Shown piece by piece: positions 24,584 to 33,661 of a stretch of 64,000 nucleotides of DNA. The notes below the pieces were generated by a model that was given only the letters and a program-made list of their open reading frames with translations, made no database searches and was not told the DNA's origin. The stretch covers positions 62,001 to 126,000 of the forward strand of contig UQKW01000001.1 in assembly GCA_900541885.1 (NCBI GenBank), given 5' to 3'. The position numbers and the translations under genes are program-made. Numbering within the stretch: position 1 is the stretch's first letter; each line of letters begins with the position of its first letter. The stretch comes from an uncultured Collinsella sp. (GTDB lineage Bacteria; Actinomycetota; Coriobacteriia; Coriobacteriales; Coriobacteriaceae).

Positions 24584-26035
24584 TTACTTTTTGCGGGAAT
24601 TGGTGAAAGCCATGAGGGCCAGGCCAATAGCCAACCAACCGATCACGATGCTCCACTCCACCATGTTGAGGGAGGCAGGAGAGAACGGAATCACGAGCAG
24701 GCCGATGATGATGGCGCAGGCAGCGATAGCGAGGCCGATGCCAAACTTGCCGCCGGGCACCTCGTAGGGACGAGGCAGGTCGGGCTCGGTGAAGCGCATG
24801 CGCAGGCAGGCGAGAGCGACCATACCGCAGGAGAAGATGAAGGCGAGAGCCGACACGTTGGTCAGAGGGATGAGCATGTTCTTGCCCAGGAACGGACCGA
24901 TGACGGTGATGACGCCCAGAACGACGCAGGCGAGCTTGGGAGCGCCGGACTTGGGATCGACCTCGGCGAACTTCTCGGGCAGCTGGCCCTTGCGGCCCAT
25001 GGCAAGCATGATGCGGCTCGTGGCGCCGTAGAAGGAGTTCATCGGGCCCATGGGTCCAAGCGTGGCGATGACGAGCATGGCCAGGTACAGGAGCATGTTG
25101 ATGCCCTTGAGGCAGGCAAGCGCGGGAACCGGGCTCTTAACAAACTCATGCCAGTCGAGAATGGTGCCGAACGAGTAGATGCAGACCATGTAGAAGCCGC
25201 CGGCGGCCAGCAGAGCCAGGGAGATGATCTTGCCGAACTTGTTCCAGTTGAGGCCCTCGGCTGCTTCCTCAGCCTGCTGAGGAATGGTGTCGAAACCGGC
25301 GTAGAAGAACGGGGTCAGAACCAGGACCGACACGATGCCGGCGAACAGGCTGGTGCCCTCGGTAGCGGCCTTACCGCCGCCAGCGCCGGTGACCTGGGAG
25401 AACACGGGCATGGCGTTGTCCGGCGAGCCGGTGAACAGCGAGACGCCCATGGCGAGCAGCATGCCGCAGAGCAGAGCCTTGGTCAGGAAGGCCTGGAGCT
25501 TGGCGGCCGAGCTGGCACCGCGGAAGTTGAGGAAGATGACGTAGGCTGCGAAGCCGAGCGCGATCAGCGTCGGGAACAGGTAAACGTCGGCGCCCAGGAT
25601 GGTGTAGAGCTTAACGGCGCGCAGCCACTCAAGACCGGGCAGGCTGCCGAACATCTCGGACACGAGGGTCGAAATGGCGATGGCCTCCCACGGGCACAGG
25701 ATGCCGTTGCCCAGGGCCAAAAGCCAACCGGTGATGTAGCTCAGCGTACGGCCAAAGCTACGATCGACATACTCGACGATGCCGCCCGAGATGGGGATAG
25801 CAGCCGTGAGCTCACCGAAAACAGCTCCGACGGGCACGAGGAAGATTGCACCCAAGAGGAATGCGATCATAGCGGGAACGGGACCGCCGCCCACGACCAT
25901 CCAGTCGCCGACCTGCAGAACCCAACCGGTACCGATGATGGCACCGAAACCGATGGTGAAGAAGTTCCAGAGCGAAAGCGTTTTCTTCATGCCGCCGTTA
26001 TCCTCGACTGCAACTTCTGCGTTCTTGTCCGCCAT
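24584..26035 (-). CDS. APC-superfamily amino acid permease
   Basis: This 483-residue transporter has about 12 membrane helices. The family's helix-1 motif is present (FFTIGFGAIIGTGWVLQVGDW), as is the helix-8/9 region PMGPMNSFYGATSRIMLAMGRKGQLP. A charged 15-residue N-terminus precedes helix 1. GGAGGGG lies 6 nt before the ATG at 26035. It probably supplies the amidohydrolase downstream; the amino-acid derivative it carries cannot be told from sequence. Confidence 0.9.
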   Translation of the reverse strand: MADKNAEVAVEDNGGMKKTLSLWNFFTIGFGAIIGTGWVLQVGDWMVVGGGPVPAMIAFLLGAIFLVPVGAVFGELTAAIPISGGIVEYVDRSFGRTLSYITGWLLALGNGILCPWEAIAISTLVSEMFGSLPGLEWLRAVKLYTILGADVYLFPTLIALGFAAYVIFLNFRGASSAAKLQAFLTKALLCGMLLAMGVSLFTGSPDNAMPVFSQVTGAGGGKAATEGTSLFAGIVSVLVLTPFFYAGFDTIPQQAEEAAEGLNWNKFGKIISLALLAAGGFYMVCIYSFGTILDWHEFVKSPVPALACLKGINMLLYLAMLVIATLGPMGPMNSFYGATSRIMLAMGRKGQLPEKFAEVDPKSGAPKLACVVLGVITVIGPFLGKNMLIPLTNVSALAFIFSCGMVALACLRMRFTEPDLPRPYEVPGGKFGIGLAIAACAIIIGLLVIPFSPASLNMVEWSIVIGWLAIGLALMAFTNSRKK

Positions 26036-26395
26036 TGTTCCCCTCCTTTCCTTTTTGACGCCCCTTGACGTCACCCCTTGCGCGGTCTGTTTTGCCGCGC
26101 TCTTTTATTTCGTGGCTTTAAGATACGGCCTTGGCGCAGCAGCTCCGCTTGTAGCTCGACCGAAGGCAGAACTGCAAAACGAGCGGCGCCGTTTTTGGGA
26201 CGAACGGCACGGTTTGCCGCTCATTGTTGCCGCCCGTCCGACGGGCGTACGCTCATCGGACGCATATAGAGATGTTTTTGAGGCCGTGTGTTTTGCGCCT
26301 TTCGTACCGTTTACCGAGCTTTTGACGCGCGGACCCATTTGTTGCACATCTTTTTTGTAGGATGGACAGGTTATACATGAGACAAGGCGGTACGA
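26036..26395. other. Divergent intergenic region, permease and C39-like peptidase
   Basis: These 360 bases contain no credible gene. They hold a short perfect palindrome CGCCCGTC-C-GACGGGCG (26230-26246) and a TTGTTGCAC half-site (26340-26348) like the palindromes seen elsewhere. There is a weak -10-like TATACA just upstream of the peptidase gene. Confidence 0.5.
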
Positions 26396-27430
26396 ATGGC
26401 ATACGGATACAACGACGGTGATCAACGGCGACAAAGCGTTCGCCTTGCTGGCCGTACCACGCCAACGCCCGGAAGTGCCACAAGCAGCAATCCGCAACGT
26501 CCTCAAGAGCAACCCAGGCCTTCGTCTCGGCAGCAGGCAAGCAAAACACGGCAAAGTGGCCGTCCGCGCACGGGCACAAGCGCGCAGCAAGACAGCCGCT
26601 TAGGCGCGCGTACTCGACAGCATCAAGCCGAGGTTCCGCAACTGCGCCGCAACGGCGCACGTCAGCCCGGCATCCATATCAACCGCTTCTTTTCGCATCC
26701 CCAAGGTGGACGCGACGGCAAGCCCTACCGCTCGACATCGCACGTGAATGCCCCCGCCCTGCCGGCTCGTCGACTTCGCCTCGCACTGTGCTCTATCCTC
26801 ACCTGTCTGGTCTTTGTGTTTATGAGCTCCTGTATGTCCCACGGCTCGGCCGGTCTCGAGCCCACCGCCGAGGACAAGCTGCTCAAGGCCCCCGTCGCGC
26901 CCGGTTATTCTTTCGCCTTTTCGACCCCGCGCCCGCAATGGCAAGCCGGCACGATGCCCCATATCTATCAGATCGACCCTGCGTGGTCGGAGCTGTCTTA
27001 CGCCGGCGGCACCATCCGCCAAAATGCCTGCGGGCCTACGTGCCTCACCATGGTCTATATCTTTAAGACGGGACGCACCGATATGACCCCCGTCGATATG
27101 TGCGCGCTTTCTGAGGCGGGCAATTACGCCCCCACTGGTGCAACCGAATGGTCGTTTATGACGAGCGGCGCGTGGCAGTTGGGACTTAACGGAACGGAGC
27201 TCCATAACGATCGCGACTCGATGACTCAGGCGCTGCGTTCGGGAGCGCCCATCATCGCCGCCGTTCGGCCGGGCACCTTTACCAACGTGGGCCACTACAT
27301 TGTGCTTTACGGTATTGACGACGCCGACCAGATTGGCGTCTACGACCCCAACTCGGCCAGCCGCAGCGCCCGCCGCTGGGGCGTCGTAGAAGTCCTTAAC
27401 GAAGTCGAAGCCATGTGGGCCTACTACTAG
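26396..27430 (+). CDS. Membrane-anchored C39-like cysteine peptidase
   Basis: The protein has 344 residues. The N-terminal 120 residues are disordered and rich in Arg, Gln, Ser and Pro. One membrane helix (about 127-146) follows, then an exported C39-like peptidase domain. The catalytic cysteine is C212 in QNACGPTCLTMV and the histidine is H300 in GHYIVLYGID, with VYDPNS after it. Such domains cleave peptides or peptidoglycan-linked substrates. The long basic tail would sit in the cytoplasm and could contact nucleic acid or phospholipid. AAGGCGG precedes the ATG. It is monocistronic and followed by a repeat-rich noncoding stretch. Confidence 0.75.
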   Translation: MAYGYNDGDQRRQSVRLAGRTTPTPGSATSSNPQRPQEQPRPSSRQQASKTRQSGRPRTGTSAQQDSRLGARTRQHQAEVPQLRRNGARQPGIHINRFFSHPQGGRDGKPYRSTSHVNAPALPARRLRLALCSILTCLVFVFMSSCMSHGSAGLEPTAEDKLLKAPVAPGYSFAFSTPRPQWQAGTMPHIYQIDPAWSELSYAGGTIRQNACGPTCLTMVYIFKTGRTDMTPVDMCALSEAGNYAPTGATEWSFMTSGAWQLGLNGTELHNDRDSMTQALRSGAPIIAAVRPGTFTNVGHYIVLYGIDDADQIGVYDPNSASRSARRWGVVEVLNEVEAMWAYY

Positions 27431-27440
27431 TCATTGGGCG

Positions 27441-27468
27441 GTCATTGGGGACAGACTTAAATGAGTAG
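27441..27468 (+). repeat. Dispersed repeat unit, copy 1
   Basis: TCATTGGGGACAGACTTAAA and the following bases recur at 27748-27774 and 33550-33576. It lies directly after the C39-like gene. Confidence 0.7.
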
Positions 27469-27527
27469 CCCCAGGCTGCCAGGAACTGCCGACACGGAAA
27501 GCGCATCCCATTTTGGAGCTCAATAGC

Positions 27528-27660
27528 GGGATGCACTTTCCGTTAGCGGCCCGTTTGGGAAACTACGTTCCACTTTCCGGCAACATTCCGGGATGCATTT
27601 TCCGGTTGAGGCCCTCAAGGGAAACTATGTCCCATGTTGGACGCTCATTCTGGGATGCGC
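27528..27660. repeat. 62-bp degenerate tandem repeat
   Basis: Units start at 27528, 27590 and 27652, exactly 62 bp apart, each with GGGATGC followed by TTTCCG. Units 1 and 2 agree at about 42 of 62 positions; unit 3 is truncated. An inverted copy of the unit head (GGAAAGCGCATCCC) lies just before unit 1. Confidence 0.75.
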
Positions 27661-27746
27661 TTTCCGCAGTTGATTGATGCGGGCTTTAAGGACTGTTCCA
27701 AGCTGCCAGCAGAAAAGGAACGTCCCCAAGTGCCGGGTTTCCGCAG

Positions 27747-27799
27747 TCATTGGGGACAGACTTAAATGACTAGTCTTTTAAGAACGTCCCCAATGACTA
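27747..27799. repeat. Dispersed palindromic repeat, copy 2
   Basis: GTCATTGGGGAC is followed 24 nt later by its inverted form GAACGTCCCCAATGAC, so the unit can fold. The downstream part continues into the shared flank of the 6-phospho-beta-glucosidase terminator. Nearly the same arrangement occurs at 33549-33629. The unit at 27703-27727 (GCAGAAAAGGAACGTCCC) recurs at 42111-42128. Confidence 0.75.
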
Positions 27800-27843
27800 C
27801 CCACAGAATGAGGGTCTCATCGGGGACTAGGTAAATAGCAAAA

Positions 27844-27873
27844 GCCCCCGCGGCCGAAACGGGCCGCGGGGGC
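27844..27873 (-). terminator. Terminator of the beta-glucoside PTS operon
   Basis: A 12-bp perfect GC stem (GCCCCCGCGGCC) has a small loop and is followed on the minus strand by TTTTGCTATTTACC. It starts 17 nt after the glucosidase stop. The bases beyond the T-tract are shared with the carbamate kinase terminator. Confidence 0.88.
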
Positions 27874-27889
27874 AGCAGGCTTGCAAGGG

Positions 27890-29344
27890 TTAACTCAAGT
27901 CCTCGCCATTTGATGCAATGACCTTTTGATACCAGCAGAAGCTGTCCTTTCGGTAGCGATCGAACGTGCCTTTGCCCGTATCATCGGCATCGACATAAAC
28001 AAAGCCATAGCGCTTCTTCATCTGCCCCGTCGAGGCCGATACCAGATCGATACAGCCCCACGGCGTGTATCCCATCAGGTCAACACCGTCCTCGACAATT
28101 GCATCGCGTAGCGCAAGAATATGCCTGCGCAGGTAATCAATATGATACGCATCGTGGACTTTGCCGTCTTCCAGCGCATCGAGTCCGCCCACACCGTTCT
28201 CAGCGATAAAGAGCGGAAGATGGTAACGATCGTGGTAGCCGGCAAGCGTCACGCGCAAACCCAGCGCATCGATCTGCCATTTCCAGGCAGTCTCTTTATC
28301 CTTGAGGTACGGATTGCGCAGCGTCGGGAACACGTTGCCCTCCGCCTTCTCAGCGATCACCTGGTCATCGGCGCACACCAAGCGCGAGCAATAGTACGAG
28401 AACGAGATGAAGTCGACGGTATGCTCGGCCAGATACTCCGTATCGCCCGGCTCAAAGGGCACGTGAACACCCTCTTTCTCGAGCGCACGCAGCTTCCAAG
28501 TAGGATAGGCGCCCGCAGCCATCACGTCAGTGTAGAAGTAGCGGCCGCGGTCCTCCTCATACGCAAGCCATACGTCCTCGGGCGCACAACGGTACGGATA
28601 GGTCGCACCGGCAGCGATCATGCAACCCACCTTGTTTGCGGGATCGATCTTGTGCAGGATCTCGACAGCGCGAGCGCTCGCCATAAACATATGGTGCGAG
28701 AACGCCGCGGTCACGGCTGCACGGTCACGCTCATCCTCGAGCGTGACGCCCGCGTTGAGATAGGACAGCGCCACGCTGTTGATCTCGTTGAAGGTGAGCC
28801 AATAACGCACGAGGCCCTGGTACGCACGTCCGACGGTCTCGACGTAGTGCGCATACCGCTCGATCATCTCTCGGCTTTGCCATCCACCATAACGCTCGAC
28901 CAGAGCCAACGGATAGTCGTAGTGCGACAGCGTCACGAGCGGCTCGATTCCGTGCTCGCGCAGCGCCTCGAATACCTGACGGTAAAACTCCAAGCCCTCA
29001 CCGTTGGGCTCGGCCTCCATCCCTGTGGGAAAAATACGGCTCCAACAAATTGAAAGACGCAGGCACTTAAAGCCCATCTCGGCAAAGAGCTCGACGTCCT
29101 CGCGCCAATGATGGAAGAAGTCGTTGCCCCAACGGCATGGATACAGCCTGTCCGGATCATCCACGGGCTTTTGCCTGCCAAACATCACATCCCAGCGGTC
29201 GGGACCCTGTGGAATCAGGTCGGAGTGCGACATACCGCGGCCGCCCTCGTTCCAGCCCCCTTCGGCCTGGTTGGCAGCGAGCGCGCCGCCCCACAAAAAG
29301 CCCTCGGGCATACCGGCAGCAGACGTTCTGTCAAAGTAACCCAT
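27890..29344 (-). CDS. 6-phospho-beta-glucosidase (GH1)
   Basis: This 484-residue glycoside hydrolase family 1 enzyme splits phosphorylated beta-glucosides delivered by the PTS in the cytoplasm. The acid/base is E187 in TFNEIN and the nucleophile E382 in FIAENG. The N-terminal FLWGGALAANQAEGG is typical. Near the C-terminus, SASTGQMKKRYGFVYVD fits the phosphate-binding Ser/Lys/Tyr loop of 6-phospho-specific members. The gene is the last in the operon and starts 1 nt after the stop of the IIC gene. Confidence 0.95.
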   Translation of the reverse strand: MGYFDRTSAAGMPEGFLWGGALAANQAEGGWNEGGRGMSHSDLIPQGPDRWDVMFGRQKPVDDPDRLYPCRWGNDFFHHWREDVELFAEMGFKCLRLSICWSRIFPTGMEAEPNGEGLEFYRQVFEALREHGIEPLVTLSHYDYPLALVERYGGWQSREMIERYAHYVETVGRAYQGLVRYWLTFNEINSVALSYLNAGVTLEDERDRAAVTAAFSHHMFMASARAVEILHKIDPANKVGCMIAAGATYPYRCAPEDVWLAYEEDRGRYFYTDVMAAGAYPTWKLRALEKEGVHVPFEPGDTEYLAEHTVDFISFSYYCSRLVCADDQVIAEKAEGNVFPTLRNPYLKDKETAWKWQIDALGLRVTLAGYHDRYHLPLFIAENGVGGLDALEDGKVHDAYHIDYLRRHILALRDAIVEDGVDLMGYTPWGCIDLVSASTGQMKKRYGFVYVDADDTGKGTFDRYRKDSFCWYQKVIASNGEDLS

Positions 29345-29345
29345 G

Positions 29346-30695
29346 CTACTCAGTATCCTTGGCAGAAGCTGCCGCGGCGTTCTCCTGCTCCTGTGCCAGG
29401 AGCTGGTTGTCGTACACCTTAAAGAACGGGTACCAGACCACAGCCATGACCACGATCAAAACGATCGTAAATACCCAGATGCGCGGGTCGAGGCACTGGA
29501 TAAAGCCCTGAACGAAGATGGGGAACGTGCCGCTCACCAAGATGTAGAAGTTAGAGACAAGACCCAGTGAGATTGCACCCCAATACAGCAGGGCCGAAAT
29601 CATACCGCTCAGCACAAACGGAATCATGAGGATCGGGTTGAAGATGATGGGTGCGCCAAAGATCGCGGGCTCGGAGATACGGAAGAAGCTCGGCACGATC
29701 GATGCCTTGCCAAATGCCTTGAGCTGCTGCGACTTTGCCCTAAACGCGCAGAGCGCCACAAAAGAGAACGTATTGCCCGTGCCGCCGATGAGGTTGATGA
29801 CCATCGACATGAGTACCGGGTGGAACTCAAGCGGCTGCCCAGCAGCGTAGAGTGAGGCGTTGGCAGCAAAGGCGGCAAGCGTGACCGGGGCGGTGATGGG
29901 CATCACGATCATGTTGCCGTGGACGCCAAAGCACCAAAACAGCAGCGTCATGAAGCAGATAAGCAGTGCGCCGGGCACAGAGTCAACTGCGACGGAAAGC
30001 GGGGCAGCGAGCAGCTTCTCGATAACCGAGGGGATGGACAGCGTGGGATCGATCATCTGGATCAGCAGGTTGCCACCAAAGAAGATGAGGATGTTGGCGA
30101 GCATAGGCACGATGGCGCCAAAGGTTTCGGACAAAAACGGCGGCACGCCATCGGGCATCTTGATGGTGATGCCCTTGGTCTGGCAGAAGCGCGTGACCTC
30201 GACGGAGACCAGGGCAACGATGATGGCAGTAAACAGGCCCTGCGCACCCAGATAGGTGCAGGGGACCGCCTGGAGCACGGACTCATCAGCAAGCTGGTAG
30301 TAGGACGACGGCGCCGCGGCGATCAGGAACATCACCAGCGAGGTCATACCGGCGTTAAGCTTGGGCATCTTGTAGGTGCCCGCCAGGTTATAGGCGATTG
30401 CGAACGTCACGATCACCGACAGTATGCCCATCGTCATGTTGAACGGGATGAGCAGCGTGAGCTTATTGGCCGTGGCAAAATCGAGCCAAGGGCCAAAGAC
30501 GGACCAGAACCCGCCCTGCGCCACCAGGTCGGCCGTGACCGGCGGGTTGGCGATGATCATAAAGACGGCAGAGACCAAGATGAAGCTGATCGCGCTCATA
30601 AAGCCCTTTTGCATGGAGGCAAAGTGGCGCTCGGTGCCGCAGAAATTGGCAATAGGGGTCAGTTTTTCCTGAAGCAGGGTCATGAACTTTTCCAT
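29346..30695 (-). CDS. celB: PTS lactose/cellobiose-type transporter subunit IIC
   Basis: This 449-residue membrane component has about 10 helices and takes up and phosphorylates cellobiose or related beta-glucosides. Family features include NFCGTERHFASMQKGF near the N-terminus, LSIPSVIEKLLAAP in the middle and RISEPAIFGAPIIFNP, the conserved substrate-binding loop. AGGAGG lies 5 nt before the ATG. It lies between IIB and GH1, with almost no spacing to GH1. Confidence 0.94.
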   Translation of the reverse strand: MEKFMTLLQEKLTPIANFCGTERHFASMQKGFMSAISFILVSAVFMIIANPPVTADLVAQGGFWSVFGPWLDFATANKLTLLIPFNMTMGILSVIVTFAIAYNLAGTYKMPKLNAGMTSLVMFLIAAAPSSYYQLADESVLQAVPCTYLGAQGLFTAIIVALVSVEVTRFCQTKGITIKMPDGVPPFLSETFGAIVPMLANILIFFGGNLLIQMIDPTLSIPSVIEKLLAAPLSVAVDSVPGALLICFMTLLFWCFGVHGNMIVMPITAPVTLAAFAANASLYAAGQPLEFHPVLMSMVINLIGGTGNTFSFVALCAFRAKSQQLKAFGKASIVPSFFRISEPAIFGAPIIFNPILMIPFVLSGMISALLYWGAISLGLVSNFYILVSGTFPIFVQGFIQCLDPRIWVFTIVLIVVMAVVWYPFFKVYDNQLLAQEQENAAAASAKDTE

Positions 30696-30704
30696 GGTCG
30701 CCTC

Positions 30705-30998
30705 CTAGCCCAACAGCGACTGGGCGAGTGCCAGCACGTTGGCGGCGTTGCCCATGCCGTAGTCCTGTGCGGGGATGACCGCGGTCGGCTTACCGCTCCC
30801 CTGCTTGACGGTGTTGAGCTGGTAGGACACCTGCGGCCCCAAGAGCAGCACGTCATAATCGGCGCAGGTCTCCTGATACTCGCCGATACCCACCGCATCG
30901 ATATCGAGCTCGATGCCGTTTTGCTCCGCGTATTTCTCGAGTTTCTTCATCAGAATGCTTGTAGACAGGCCAGCTGCGCAAACAAGAAGGGTCTTCAT
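30705..30998 (-). CDS. celA: PTS lactose/cellobiose-type subunit IIB
   Basis: This 97-residue cytoplasmic phosphocarrier receives phosphate on C7 (MKTLLVCAAGLSTSILMKK) from IIA and passes it to the sugar bound by IIC. Length and the P-loop-like CAAGLSTS motif match the family. The start at 30998 follows GAAGGG. The IIC gene starts 9 nt downstream of its stop. Confidence 0.94.
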   Translation of the reverse strand: MKTLLVCAAGLSTSILMKKLEKYAEQNGIELDIDAVGIGEYQETCADYDVLLLGPQVSYQLNTVKQGSGKPTAVIPAQDYGMGNAANVLALAQSLLG

Positions 30999-31044
30999 AA
31001 GGGATTCCCTTCGCATTGATTGGTTGGATAGTCGCCGCACGCCG

Positions 31045-31371
31045 TTAGGCGTTCTTGGCTGCAGTGCGCTCATACAGGCAGATCAGCTCCTGCACGAGCT
31101 CCTGAGCAAGCATGGAGCACATGAGGTGGTCCTGAGCATGGACCAGCAACACATCCACCGACAGATGCTCGCCCGCCGCCTCGGTCGAAAGCAGCTGCGT
31201 TTGGATGTGGTGAGCCTTGATTCCCACATCCTTTGACTGCTTCATGAGTTTGGCGGCAGCGTCAAAATCCCCCGCCTTTGCCTTTTCAAGGGCTTCGAAG
31301 GCAAGGCTGCGCGCCTCTCCCGCTGCAGCGACCAGCTGAAACGAAACCATCTCGGTTCCCTGATCGTCCAT
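31045..31371 (-). CDS. celC: PTS lactose/cellobiose-type subunit IIA
   Basis: This 108-residue helical trimeric phosphocarrier takes phosphate from HPr on the histidine in LLVHAQDHLM. The N-terminal VSFQLVAAAGEARSLAFEAL is typical of the PTS_IIA lactose/cellobiose family. GGAG lies 6 nt before the ATG. It is the first structural gene after the regulator. Confidence 0.94.
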   Translation of the reverse strand: MDDQGTEMVSFQLVAAAGEARSLAFEALEKAKAGDFDAAAKLMKQSKDVGIKAHHIQTQLLSTEAAGEHLSVDVLLVHAQDHLMCSMLAQELVQELICLYERTAAKNA

Positions 31372-31435
31372 AACGGTCTCCTCTCCCGTGATGTTTGGTT
31401 TGTACTTGAATATTCGAAACGCCTATCTCCCACCC

Positions 31436-31456
31436 GCAATCCTCGAGGTTTATTGC
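31436..31456. promoter_or_regulatory. Inverted repeat between regulator and IIA genes
   Basis: GCAAT-CCTCGAGG-ATTGC-like symmetry with a CCTCGAGG centre lies in the 115-nt gap upstream of the IIA gene. It is a candidate operator or antiterminator target of the PRD regulator. Confidence 0.35.
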
Positions 31457-31486
31457 AGGCAGGCAAGGTTTTCGACAAAAGAAGCC

Positions 31487-33382
31487 TTAAGCCGTATGCG
31501 CTTGCACAAGCGCCATCAGCTCATGCCAGGACCGGCGCTCGCGTAAGCGCTCGACCCCCTGGCGGTCCATAAAGATCTCAGCGAGCAGCGAGCTCAAGAT
31601 CCGCGTCTCATCGCCGCCCGACCGGGCAAACGACACCATAAAGACGATATCGACCTCATGGCCGTATTCGTCCCAAAGAATGGGATGTTCGAGCAGGCCC
31701 ACGGTAACAAAGGCCTCGGCGCTCAAAGGATGCATCCCATGGGGCATGGCCACCCCATTGCCAAACGAGGTGGCACTCGCGCTCTCGCGCTCGGCAACCT
31801 CTTGGGCAAACTGGGCATCGACACGGCCGCTCTCGACGGCGCGCTCGGAGAGATATCGGAGAACGGCCTGCTTCGACGACGCCTCAACGCGGTTGAAGAA
31901 CAGGGCACGGCTAAAGAAAGCGCTCAGGGAGTCCGATTGCGCAGCGTCATCACTCAGCACCTTGCGGATAGCGTTGACATCGCTCGTCTCCAAGAAGAAA
32001 TCGGCCTCGCGGACGGGCACAGGCAACTTGACGTTGAGCGGCACCGTTGTGAACACGTAGTCGATGTGCGAAAAGTCGAGCGTTCCCACGCGAGCGACGT
32101 CGCATGTCTCAATCGACTCGATATACATACCAAACTGCTTGCGGTACTGGTGCTCGAGCATACGGGCGCTTCCCGCTCCCGAGGCGCACACGATCAGGAT
32201 GCGTTTGCGACGCGGCTGGTCGGCTTGCTGCTCGAGGGCCAGGGCAAATGCCATGGCGATGTAGCCGAGCTCCTCATCAGAGGGCTGGCTGCCAAAATGA
32301 CGCTCGAGTACCTGCGAGGTGCCGGCCGCCATCGAATAGGCCAACGGAAACCTCGTCTTGATATCGGGCAGCATGGGGTTATCCATATGCATGTGATATT
32401 CAAGGCGATAACCCAGAGGGCCAATATGCCGAGCAAGGTTCATGCGAAGTTCAAGATCGCTGCTAAAGTCAAACCTAAACTCATCGTTGACCGCACATAC
32501 CATCTCGGAAGCGATCTCCCACATCTCGTCCGAGATAACGGCCGAGCCCTTCTCGGGCACGCCCGTGCCCCTGCCGAGCAAATGGATTGCGATAAAGGCA
32601 ACCTCTTCTCGGGGCATGCTCACGCCCAGGGCATCCTTGATGTTTGCGGCAATCTGGAAAGCCGCAGCGTATTCGCGCGTTCCCTCCAGCTTTAAAACGT
32701 CCGATTCTGCAGCCGGGACATAGCAGCCCTGCTCGATGCGGCCAAGAGCGATGTAAAGATGCATGATGAGATTGCGGGATGCCAGCGAGCTCACCGTGAC
32801 GGGCGAGGCAGTCAGGGCATCGTCCACACATGCGGCGATGGCCCGCAGGCGCTCGGCGAGCTCTGCATCGTCGGTGTCGGGCAACACGGGCCTCACCAGT
32901 GAGGCCAGACACAGACGCCGTTGCGACTCCCCACCCGCAACGCGGATTCCGTAGCGAGGGCGCTTTTCGAGCATCAAGTCAAATTGGGCAAGTTTCTGCT
33001 CTACCAGACGCATGTCATTGGACAGAGTTCGCGCCGAAACGTAGAGTAAATCCGCATACTCCTCAATCGTCACCCACTGGGACCGCATGAGAAGGTCGTT
33101 AAGAAGGAAGGACACACGGCCGTCGCGCGTATCAGGAATGCCCGGATGGGCCAGAGCCGCACCGTCTAGCAAGCGAGCAAGCTCATCTGCATGTGCAACA
33201 TCGATACGATATTGCCCTTTGCTGCCAACGATGCGTGCAACCCCCGCAAGCTTGTCGTTTGCGCGATGGATATAGTTTCTCACGGCGCGCTCGCTTACCT
33301 CGAGACGCTTGGCAAGCACCGCGACAGCGACAGGCTGATCGTCCTCGATCATATTTACAAGCTGCTTAACGCGAGCATCCAT
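31487..33382 (-). CDS. PRD-containing PTS regulator with EIIB and EIIA domains (BglG/LicR type)
   Basis: This 631-residue activator of the operon has an N-terminal HTH (about 5-60; AVLAKRLEVSERAVRNYIHRA) and a second HTH-like region (about 90-140). Two PRD domains (about 180-395, with histidines in HLYIALGRIEQ and ARHIGPLGYRLEYHMHMDN) come next. An EIIB-like domain has its cysteine in LIVCASGAGSARML, and a C-terminal EIIA domain (about 490-630) has FGNGVAMPHGMHP. Phosphorylation at these sites links expression to sugar flux. GGAGGAGG precedes the ATG. Confidence 0.93.
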   Translation of the reverse strand: MDARVKQLVNMIEDDQPVAVAVLAKRLEVSERAVRNYIHRANDKLAGVARIVGSKGQYRIDVAHADELARLLDGAALAHPGIPDTRDGRVSFLLNDLLMRSQWVTIEEYADLLYVSARTLSNDMRLVEQKLAQFDLMLEKRPRYGIRVAGGESQRRLCLASLVRPVLPDTDDAELAERLRAIAACVDDALTASPVTVSSLASRNLIMHLYIALGRIEQGCYVPAAESDVLKLEGTREYAAAFQIAANIKDALGVSMPREEVAFIAIHLLGRGTGVPEKGSAVISDEMWEIASEMVCAVNDEFRFDFSSDLELRMNLARHIGPLGYRLEYHMHMDNPMLPDIKTRFPLAYSMAAGTSQVLERHFGSQPSDEELGYIAMAFALALEQQADQPRRKRILIVCASGAGSARMLEHQYRKQFGMYIESIETCDVARVGTLDFSHIDYVFTTVPLNVKLPVPVREADFFLETSDVNAIRKVLSDDAAQSDSLSAFFSRALFFNRVEASSKQAVLRYLSERAVESGRVDAQFAQEVAERESASATSFGNGVAMPHGMHPLSAEAFVTVGLLEHPILWDEYGHEVDIVFMVSFARSGGDETRILSSLLAEIFMDRQGVERLRERRSWHELMALVQAHTA

Positions 33383-33548
33383 GTCCTCCTCCTTTCCCTG
33401 CGTCTAGTCTAACGCGGTAAAGAATGACACTCCACGTCGCGCTCGTTCCGCCAACGCGGAACAGGTTGCGGGGAGTCCAGCTGAACTCATAGGGAGCACG
33501 GAGAGAGGGCCCGAAAGCAATGCGTCGGTGTGAGATGCGCTTTCTGCA

Positions 33549-33629
33549 GTCATTGGGGACAGATTTAAATTAGTAGTCATTGAGGACGTTCTTGTTTGAC
33601 TAGTCGTTTAAGAACGTCCCCAATGACTA
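33549..33629. repeat. Dispersed palindromic repeat, copy 3
   Basis: GTCATTGGGGACAGATTTAA pairs with the inverted GAACGTCCCCAATGAC at 33612-33627. A second, diverged pair lies between them (TCATTGAGGACGTTC). The 28 bases 33607-33634 and the 31 bases 33636-33666 match 27777-27804 and 27818-27848 almost perfectly. Confidence 0.75.
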
Positions 33630-33661
33630 CCCACCCATCGGGGACTAGGTGAATAGCAAAA

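Noticed and set aside
27441..33629. Possible CRISPR array from the repeated units
   Set aside because: Repeats are degenerate, without unique spacers of even length, and no cas gene is present.
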